A stretch of 40,113 nucleotides of DNA. Source: Firmicutes bacterium CAG:124. GTDB lineage: Bacteria > Bacillota > Clostridia > Oscillospirales > Oscillospiraceae. Both the position numbers and the translations under genes were made by a program. The DNA is taken from positions 1,746-41,858 of the forward strand of contig HF990566.1 in NCBI GenBank assembly GCA_000432135.1, given 5' to 3'. The notes below the pieces were generated by a model, which did no database searches, had not been told where the DNA came from, and worked only from the letters and a program-made list of their open reading frames with translations. Positions 34,891 through 40,113 of this stretch are shown here, piece by piece; position 1 is the stretch's first letter; each line of letters begins with the position of its first letter.

Positions 34891-35023
34891 AAACGTGACT
34901 CCTTTCTGGTTCCGATATGGTTTGCTCCATGCTGCCACATGGTAACAGAAATATACCCAAAAAGAAACCCCTTTGAGACAGATTTAAGAAAGAATTAAGT
35001 AAATCGAATGGTTTTCATACGTC

Positions 35024-35052
35024 TTGGAATTCATCAAGATCCGTGTTATACT
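35024..35052 (+). promoter_or_regulatory. Promoter of the MATE gene
   Basis: TTGGAA (35024-35029), 17-base spacer, TATACT (35047-35052), 29 bases upstream of the ATG. Confidence 0.75.
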
Positions 35053-35080
35053 GTAGAAAAACCGCAACAGGAGGCGCTTT

Positions 35081-36433
35081 ATGCCCGCGCATATCATTTC
35101 CAGCGAGGAGCAGCGCGACCGGATGCTGTGCACGCCGATCCCGAAGCTGATCGTGTCGCTGTCCATCCCGACGCTGGCGTCCCAGCTCATTTCCGTGTTT
35201 TATAATACCGCCGATACCTATTTCGTCTCCAAGCTGTCTACCAGCGCCTCGGCGGCGGTCGGCGTCGTTTTTTCGCTCATGTCCATCATTCAGGCCTTCG
35301 GCTTCGGCATCGGGATGGGCTGCGGGTCGATCATCAGCCGCAGTCTCGGCAGCCGCGACAACGAGCGGGCCGACCGCACCGCAAGCAGCGCGTTCTTTTT
35401 TGCCGCCGCCGTGGGGCTTCTCATCTGCATTGCGGGGCTCTGCACGCTCCGGCCGCTCATGCGCCTGCTCGGCTCAACGGAAACGATCCTCCCGTACTCG
35501 GAAAGCTACGCGCGCATCATTCTGCTGGCCGCGCCTGTCATGTGCGCGTCGTTCGTGCTGAACAACACGCTGCGCTCCGAGGGCGAGGCGATGCTCTCCA
35601 TGTACGGCATCTGTGCGGGCGGCCTTCTGAACGTCGCGCTCGACCCGCTGTTCATCTTTGTCTTCGACATGGGCATCGCGGGCGCGGCGCTGGCCACGGC
35701 GCTCAGCCAGCTGATCAGCTTCTGCATCCTCGCGTGGCTGTTCCTCCACGGGCGGAGCATCGTCCGCGTCCACGTCCGCTGCATCAGCAAACGGCCCGGA
35801 CTTTACGGCGAAATTCTGCTCGTCGGCTTCCCGACGATCTGCCGGCAGGGCTTCGCAAGCCTGTCCTCTGCGCTTTTAAATAACGCGGCAGCTGTCTATT
35901 CCGATGCGGCGGTCGCCGCCGTGACGATCTCCAACAAGGTCTATCTGCTCGTCCGGTCGATCGTGATCGGCATCGGGCAGGGGTTCCAGCCTGTAGCGGG
36001 CTACAATTTCGGCGCGGGCGATAAAAAGCGCACACGGCAGGCGTTCTGGTTTTCCGTGCTGCTCGGAACAGCGGTGTGCATCGTCTGTGCGGCTGTGATC
36101 TCGCTCTTTCCCGACGAGATCATGCACTTCTTCCGCGACGATGCGGAGGTCACGCGCATCGGCCGTCAGGCACTGCTCTATGCCTGCGCCGTCATGCCGC
36201 TGATGGGATATTCAACTTATGTAAACCAACTATACCAGTGCCTCGGCTTCCATCAGGCCGCGACGCTTCTGGCCAGCTGCCGCAACGGACTGCTGTACGT
36301 GCCGCTCATCCTCATCCTGCCGCGTATGCTGGGCCTGCCCGGCGTAGAAATGAGCCAGCCCGGCGCAGACCTTTTGACCTTCGTTGTTTCGCTCCCGTTC
36401 CAGATCTGGTTCTTCCGGCATAAGCTCCGCTGA
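35081..36433 (+). CDS. MATE family efflux transporter
   Basis: MATE proteins export drugs or metabolites in exchange for Na+ or H+. The 450-residue product has about twelve helices and the family pattern: TPIPKLIVSLSIPTLASQLISVFYN at the N-terminus, NTADTYFVSKL, GFGIGMGCGSIISR, and in the second half GIGQGFQPVAGYNFGAGD, the equivalent of the MatE signature. The ATG at 35081 has AACAGGAGG upstream. It is a single-gene unit divergent from the lipoprotein gene. The substrate is unknown. Confidence 0.92.
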   Translation: MPAHIISSEEQRDRMLCTPIPKLIVSLSIPTLASQLISVFYNTADTYFVSKLSTSASAAVGVVFSLMSIIQAFGFGIGMGCGSIISRSLGSRDNERADRTASSAFFFAAAVGLLICIAGLCTLRPLMRLLGSTETILPYSESYARIILLAAPVMCASFVLNNTLRSEGEAMLSMYGICAGGLLNVALDPLFIFVFDMGIAGAALATALSQLISFCILAWLFLHGRSIVRVHVRCISKRPGLYGEILLVGFPTICRQGFASLSSALLNNAAAVYSDAAVAAVTISNKVYLLVRSIVIGIGQGFQPVAGYNFGAGDKKRTRQAFWFSVLLGTAVCIVCAAVISLFPDEIMHFFRDDAEVTRIGRQALLYACAVMPLMGYSTYVNQLYQCLGFHQAATLLASCRNGLLYVPLILILPRMLGLPGVEMSQPGADLLTFVVSLPFQIWFFRHKLR

Positions 36434-36453
36434 TATGACGCTGCGTATACACG

Positions 36454-36484
36454 AAGGCTCCCCTATCGTTAGCAGGGGAGCCTT
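36454..36484. repeat. AAGGCTCCCCT palindrome downstream of the MATE gene
   Basis: AAGGCTCCCCT and AGGGGAGCCTT pair over 11 bases around ATCGTTAGC. No T-run follows on the plus strand, so it is at best a weak terminator. The arm matches the hairpin at 4570-4604. Confidence 0.6.
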
Positions 36485-36565
36485 CAAATATGGAAATTTA
36501 TAATCAATTTACGATCTGAAACTCTGAAATATTATAGGCAGCGCCGGTGAGTAATTTTCCAAAGC

Positions 36566-37840
36566 TCAGCCCTTCGCAGCTCCAGTCTCCGAACCGGAGC
36601 CCGCCGGTTCATTTGCGGCCGTGGAAACCCGGATCTGCTCAATATGATGGTTTGCGATCCGCGTGATCTGTACGTGCAGCGTTTCAAAATCGAATGACGC
36701 ACCGGTCTCGGGGAGCCGGCCAAACTGCTCCATGACCCAGCCGCTGACGGAGGCCATGTCCGAGTCGGATCTCAGCCCGAAATAGTCCGCAAAATCGTCA
36801 AAGCTCATTTCCGCGTCGACCAGGTACGTGCCGTCAGACCCCTTGCTGATCGGCGTTTCCTCTTCATCGTGCTCATCCCAGATCTCGCCGACGAGTTCTT
36901 CCAGAATGTCCTCCATCGTCACAATGCCGCAGGTGCCGCCGTATTCGTCGACCACGACGGCGACGTGCGTTTTGGCCTGCTGGAGCTTTTTGAGCAGCAG
37001 ACTGATGGGCTCCATCTCCAGCGCGTAGACCGGCGGCAGAATAATATCCCGCAGCGGCTTGTCCGTCACGCCGCAGCCGACATAAAAGTCTTTCTGGTGG
37101 ATGGTGCCGAGAATATTGTCGATCGAATCCTGATAGATCAGGAGCCTTGAATATTTCGTCTCCGTGAACAGCGCGGCGACCTCCTCCTTCGTCGCCGTGA
37201 TCGGAAGCGCAGCCAAGTCAGTGCGGTGGATCAGAATATCCTCCGCGCGCTGCTCGGAAAAATCGATTGCGTTCTTGAGCAGCTCGCCCTCGTTTTTATC
37301 AATGCTGCCGTCCTGCTGCACTTCGTCGACAAGCATCAGAAGCTCCTCCTGCGACATTTTGTTGTCGGAGCTGAGGCGGAAGACCTTCGCCAGCAGCTTT
37401 TTCCAGAACGAAAAAATTGCGTTCAGCGGCGTAAAAATCCAAATAAGGATCTGAAGCATCGGCGCGGACAGCATGGCCCACTGCTCTGCGCAGTCCTTTG
37501 CAATGCTCTTCGGAGAGATCTCACCGAAAATCAGCACCACGACCGTGACGACGACGGTGGAGATCGTGGCGCCTGCGTCGCCGTAATGCCTGACGAACAG
37601 CACGGTGCCGATGGAGGCCGTGGCGATATTCACGATATTGTTTCCGATCAGGATCGTGGACAACAGCCGGTCATAGCGTTCGAGCAGCTTACAGACCAGT
37701 GCCGCCCGTTTGTTTCCCTTCTCTGCAAGGGTCTTGAGCCGCGTTGTGTTTGCAGAGGAAAAAGCCGTTTCCGTCGCCGAAAAATAGCCGGAGAGGATCA
37801 GGCAGACAGTCATTATAACAATGCAAGTAGTGGTTGACAA
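36566..37840 (-). CDS. CNNM/CorC (hemolysin C) family membrane protein
   Basis: The 424-residue protein has the three-part layout of the family: a DUF21/CNNM membrane domain (about 1-180, with SGYFSATETAFSSANTTRL and IGNNIVNI), two CBS domains (about 200-325, with VVVDEYGGTCGIVT) and a C-terminal CorC_HlyC domain (about 340-410). Members export Mg2+ or Co2+ or affect their efflux. The start appears to be TTG at 37840 with AAAGGAG ten bases upstream; the next ATG, nine codons in, has no ribosome binding site and would cut into the first helix. The gene lies behind a leader of about 170 bases that holds a 25-codon frame. Confidence 0.92.
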   Translation of the reverse strand: MSTTTCIVIMTVCLILSGYFSATETAFSSANTTRLKTLAEKGNKRAALVCKLLERYDRLLSTILIGNNIVNIATASIGTVLFVRHYGDAGATISTVVVTVVVLIFGEISPKSIAKDCAEQWAMLSAPMLQILIWIFTPLNAIFSFWKKLLAKVFRLSSDNKMSQEELLMLVDEVQQDGSIDKNEGELLKNAIDFSEQRAEDILIHRTDLAALPITATKEEVAALFTETKYSRLLIYQDSIDNILGTIHQKDFYVGCGVTDKPLRDIILPPVYALEMEPISLLLKKLQQAKTHVAVVVDEYGGTCGIVTMEDILEELVGEIWDEHDEEETPISKGSDGTYLVDAEMSFDDFADYFGLRSDSDMASVSGWVMEQFGRLPETGASFDFETLHVQITRIANHHIEQIRVSTAANEPAGSGSETGAAKG

Positions 37841-37910
37841 TGTACGGTAACTCCTTTTCTGTTATCTGAAATCGTGTGTGAAGACGCAAAAAAGCACGTC
37901 CGCCCTGCAT

Positions 37911-37988
37911 CTAGCAGCGCAGATATGCTTCCCAAAACAGATGACAGATCAGATATGTACTATGACAATCGCTGTCGTCAGAATCCAT
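37911..37988 (-). CDS. Candidate 25-residue leader peptide, acidic with Cys-His pairs
   Basis: On the minus strand an ATG at 37988 has AAAGGA nine bases upstream and lies about 25 bases after the expected transcription start. The frame ends at TAG 37911, about 70 bases before the CNNM start. The peptide begins with an acidic run (four Asp in residues 2-7), then has Cys8-His9 and Cys15-His16 and ends in Cys25. I do not know a family. Acidic runs in leader peptides of Mg2+ transporters, such as E. coli MgtL, destabilise the ribosome in low Mg2+; a similar role here is an inference from position and composition. Confidence 0.5.
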   Translation of the reverse strand: MDSDDSDCHSTYLICHLFWEAYLRC

Positions 37989-38020
37989 GTGTTTCATTCC
38001 TTTCGCATAAAATCAAATTT

Positions 38021-38048
38021 ATTATAACAAAAAACACAAATTCGTCAA
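38021..38048 (-). promoter_or_regulatory. Promoter of the leader / CNNM unit
   Basis: Minus strand TTGACG (38048-38043), 16-base spacer, TATAAT (38026-38021). Confidence 0.8.
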
Positions 38049-38104
38049 GAAACAAATTCGGCGTAAGACTTGGGCGTGTCCGGTTCACGCAGAGAGCAGC
38101 AAAG

Positions 38105-38155
38105 GACCGAATAGAGTTGGTAGGGGCAAGAGCCAAGCCCCTGCCAACTGCGGTC
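38105..38155. repeat. Palindromic element between amidohydrolase and CNNM genes
   Basis: GTTGGTAGGGGC (38116-38127) pairs with GCCCCTGCCAAC (38137-38148) over 12 positions with one G-U pair; an outer GACCG/CGGTC pair extends it. There is no T-run on either side. It follows the amidohydrolase stop on the minus strand by about 30 bases. Confidence 0.6.
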
Positions 38156-38186
38156 GAATTTCGTTGGTTTTACAGAGCAGGGGAAA

Positions 38187-39341
38187 TCATCGCTCCGCTT
38201 GATAGACGATCTCGCCGTTTACGATGGTCATGTACGCCTCGCCGCCGATGGTGGTCAGCGGGTCTGCCGTCCAGAGAACAAGATCGGCGTCCTTGCCCGG
38301 TTCCAGACTGCCGACGCGGTCAGAAATGCCGAGACTCTGCGCCGGATTGATGGTAATGGCGCGCCACGCTTCTTCCATCGGCAGTCCTGCAGCAGCCGCA
38401 AGTCCAGCCGCCAGCGGCAGATGCTGCAGCGGAATGACCGGTGCGTCGGTGATGATGCTGACCGTCAGTCCTGCGCGGTACAGAACGCCCGCTGTCGTAA
38501 AGCTCTTGTTCCGAAGCTCGACCTTGCTCTTGCCGCCGAGCGACGGGCCAACAAAGACCGGATAGCCCTCCTCGGCCAGCTCGTCCGCGATGATCTCACC
38601 GTCGGTGCAGTGGTCGAGCGTCAGCTTGAGGTCAAACTCCCGCGCGATGCGCACGGCGGTCAGAATATCGTCCGCGCGGTGCGCGTGGCACTTGATCGGA
38701 ATTTCTCTGTTCACGACCGGCAGCATCGCTTCCAGCTTCACGTCCAGCGGCGGATTTTTTCCTGCCGCCTTGTCGTCGCGGTAGCGGATGGTGCGCATCA
38801 GCAGCTCGCGCAGAAGTCCGGCCACGGCCATACGCGTCATGGGACTCTGCTTTTTGCCCTGTCCGTAGCAGCCCTTCGGGTTTTCGCCGAACGCGCATTT
38901 CATCGCCGCAGGCGACCGCAGTACCATCTTGTCAACACGCTTGCCTGCCAGCTTGAGAATGGCGAACGTGCCGCCGACGACGTTTGCACTGCCGGGGCCG
39001 GTGCAGGCTGTCGTCACGCCGCCGCGCAGCGCCAGACCGAACGCCTCATCCTGCGGATTGATCGAGTCGATGGCACGCAGCTGCGGCGTCAGCGGATCAA
39101 CGATCTCGTTATAGTCCATACCCTCCCAACGCATGGCCTGATTGTCAAGGCCGATGTGGCAGTGCGCCTCCACGCAGCCCGGCGTGAGCAGCCGCCCCTG
39201 TGCGTCAATGACCTTTGCGTCTGCGGGTGCGTCAATTTCCGGCGCGACTGCGGCGATTTTTCCATCCTCAACCAGCAGACAGCCGTTCGGAATATCCGCT
39301 CCGGCCATCGTCTTGATGTGTGCATTCTGAATCAGCAGCAT
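38187..39341 (-). CDS. Metal-dependent amidohydrolase (imidazolonepropionase-like)
   Basis: The 384-residue protein has the amidohydrolase TIM-barrel fold: an N-terminal beta-sandwich strand, EAHCHIG with metal ligands His60 and His62, CHAHRADD with His219/His221, LDHCTDG with His244, and TDAPVIPL with Asp299. The C-terminal part (NPAQSLGISDRVGSLEPGKDADLVLW) is typical of imidazolonepropionase-related enzymes. The substrate is not known; cyclic amides or peptides are possible. The ATG at 39341 has GAAAGGAGA upstream; the longer frame to 39440 lacks one. The gene is divergent from the sugar kinase. Confidence 0.9.
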   Translation of the reverse strand: MLLIQNAHIKTMAGADIPNGCLLVEDGKIAAVAPEIDAPADAKVIDAQGRLLTPGCVEAHCHIGLDNQAMRWEGMDYNEIVDPLTPQLRAIDSINPQDEAFGLALRGGVTTACTGPGSANVVGGTFAILKLAGKRVDKMVLRSPAAMKCAFGENPKGCYGQGKKQSPMTRMAVAGLLRELLMRTIRYRDDKAAGKNPPLDVKLEAMLPVVNREIPIKCHAHRADDILTAVRIAREFDLKLTLDHCTDGEIIADELAEEGYPVFVGPSLGGKSKVELRNKSFTTAGVLYRAGLTVSIITDAPVIPLQHLPLAAGLAAAAGLPMEEAWRAITINPAQSLGISDRVGSLEPGKDADLVLWTADPLTTIGGEAYMTIVNGEIVYQAER

Positions 39342-39356
39342 ATTGTATCTCCTTTC

Positions 39357-39374
39357 ACAGCGCCAATTCGCTGT
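39357..39374 (-). promoter_or_regulatory. Small hairpin in the 5' leader of the amidohydrolase
   Basis: ACAGCG and CGCTGT pair over six bases around AATTGG, just upstream of the GAAAGGAG ribosome binding site. It could be an operator or affect translation; nothing more can be said. Confidence 0.3.
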
Positions 39375-39381
39375 TTCCTCC

Positions 39382-39411
39382 AGTATAACGCGAGCCGCCG
39401 CCAAAAAGCAA
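39382..39411 (-). promoter_or_regulatory. Promoter of the amidohydrolase gene
   Basis: Minus strand TTGCTT (39411-39406), 18-base spacer, TATACT (39387-39382). Confidence 0.55.
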
Positions 39412-39433
39412 GCGCTGTTTTTCCCCAGTCCGC

Positions 39434-39462
39434 TAGACAAAAAAGGCAGATGCTGTTATGAT
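39434..39462 (+). promoter_or_regulatory. Promoter of the FGGY kinase gene
   Basis: TAGACA (39434-39439), 17-base spacer, TATGAT (39457-39462), 40 bases upstream of the ATG. Confidence 0.7.
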
Positions 39463-39502
39463 AGAGACAGAAAATCCAAAAACGACGATCAAGGAGATTG
39501 CT

Positions 39503-40113
39503 ATGAAACAGTATTATCTTGGAATTGAATTCGGTTCCACGCGCGTCAAGGCCGTCCTGATCGACGGCGAGCACCGCATCGTCAAGAGCGGTGACTACAC
39601 ATGGAAAAGCAGTCTGGAAAACGGCGTCTGGACGTATCACATGGAGGATGTGCAGGATGGCCTGCGCACCGCCATCCGCAACCTCGGCGAACTGCCCGGC
39701 GCTGTTTCGGCCATGGGCATTTCCGGCATGATGCACGGCTATCTGGCCTTCGACAAGGACTGGAACCTGCTGGCACCGTTCCGCACCTGGCAGAACACCA
39801 TGACCGGCGAGGCCGCCGAGCAGCTCACGGCAGAATTCGGCTTCAACATCCCACAGCGCTGGTCCATTGCGCATCTGTATCAGGCCGTTCTGAACGGCGA
39901 AGCGCACGTCAAAAATATCGCGCACATCACGACGCTTGCAGGCTATGTCCATTATCTGCTCACGGGCGAAAATGTTCTCGGCGTGGGAGAAGCCTCCGGT
40001 ATGTTCCCCATTGACAGTGAAACGCTGGACTATGACGCGGCGATGCTCGAAAAATTCGACGCGCTGCTGGCCAAATACGGCTTCGCGTGGACGGCCCGCA
40101 GCGTCCTGCCCAA
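39503..40113 (+). CDS. FGGY-family carbohydrate kinase, xylulokinase-like, 5' part
   Basis: The gene starts at ATG 39503 with AAGGAGA upstream and runs off the window after about 203 codons. The visible part is the first actin-like domain: YLGIEFGSTRVKAVLID (phosphate 1 motif, about 5-21), MGISGMMHGYLAFD (about 72-85), PFRTWQNTMTG and LAGYVHYLLTG. This is the pattern of the xylulose/ribulose kinase branch; the exact sugar cannot be decided without the C-terminal half. It is divergent from the amidohydrolase and may open a sugar-use operon beyond the window. Confidence 0.92.
   Translation, partial: MKQYYLGIEFGSTRVKAVLIDGEHRIVKSGDYTWKSSLENGVWTYHMEDVQDGLRTAIRNLGELPGAVSAMGISGMMHGYLAFDKDWNLLAPFRTWQNTMTGEAAEQLTAEFGFNIPQRWSIAHLYQAVLNGEAHVKNIAHITTLAGYVHYLLTGENVLGVGEASGMFPIDSETLDYDAAMLEKFDALLAKYGFAWTARSVLP

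Larger units (their letters stand above)
37841..38186. other. Intergenic region of 346 bases before the CNNM gene
   Basis: Read on the minus strand it holds, in order: a palindrome (38105-38155), a promoter (38021-38048), a leader peptide frame (37911-37988) and the CNNM ribosome binding site. I see no M-box or other known Mg2+ riboswitch core. It is AT-rich compared with its surroundings between about 38000 and 38060. Confidence 0.7.

Noticed and set aside
31921..34998. A 1025-codon plus-strand frame opposite the lipoprotein and the end of addB
   Set aside because: The minus-strand frames have a lipobox, known domains and ribosome binding sites; the plus-strand product is a low-complexity shadow crossing two genes and a terminator.
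37841..38020. An M-box or other known Mg2+ riboswitch in the CNNM leader
   Set aside because: I could not find the conserved core of such an RNA; the leader peptide explanation fits the visible signals better.
1..40113. CRISPR array, prophage, insertion sequence, rRNA or tRNA genes
   Set aside because: No regularly spaced direct repeats, transposase or integrase motifs, or tRNA-like cloverleaf sequences were seen by eye on either strand.

Overview
The window looks like chromosomal core sequence from a GC-rich, spore-forming member of the Clostridia, probably an Oscillospiraceae-type gut bacterium. This is an inference from gene content: spmA/spmB, an AbrB-type regulator, AddAB instead of RecBCD, type III pantothenate kinase, IreB, T-box and glycine riboswitch leaders, strong AGGAGG ribosome binding sites and consensus TTGACA-17-TATAAT promoters. 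I see no prophage, insertion sequence, CRISPR array, rRNA or tRNA gene.

Layout. 1-3.3 kb: 3' end of coaX, a diaminopimelate-decarboxylase-fold protein that has lost its catalytic residues, a small membrane protein, an alpha/beta hydrolase and an AbrB-like regulator with a four-cysteine tail. 3.4-8.3 kb: spmA-spmB, a membrane-anchored hypothetical protein, a frameshifted S-layer-type surface protein and an MFS transporter. 8.3-12.1 kb: a tryptophan T-box with a stand-alone trpB, a glycine riboswitch with glyA, then ireB. 12.2-20.8 kb: smc, then an apparent operon ftsY-rdgB-yhbY-nadD/yqeK fusion-LCP ligase-rsfS. The rsfS frame is broken by a 31-bp tandem duplication. 20.8-23.9 kb: a compact leucine T-box with leuS, then rpsU. 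24.0-25.5 kb: a sigma factor and a probable membrane anti-sigma partner. 25.5-32.3 kb: addB-addA on the minus strand. 32.4-40.1 kb: a large solute-binding-type lipoprotein, a MATE exporter, a CNNM/CorC-type transporter behind a leader holding a 25-codon open frame, an amidohydrolase, and the start of an FGGY sugar kinase.

Functionally the window mixes amino-acid-responsive RNA switches (Trp, Gly, Leu), chromosome and membrane housekeeping (SMC, FtsY), nucleotide and NAD metabolism (RdgB, NadD), ribosome-associated factors (YhbY, RsfS, S21) and DNA break repair (AddAB). The observations most worth a second look are the decarboxylase-like probable pseudoenzyme, the acidic Cys/His leader peptide before the CNNM gene, the tandem-duplication break in rsfS, the frameshift in the surface protein, and a set of intergenic palindromes that resemble a dispersed repeat family.
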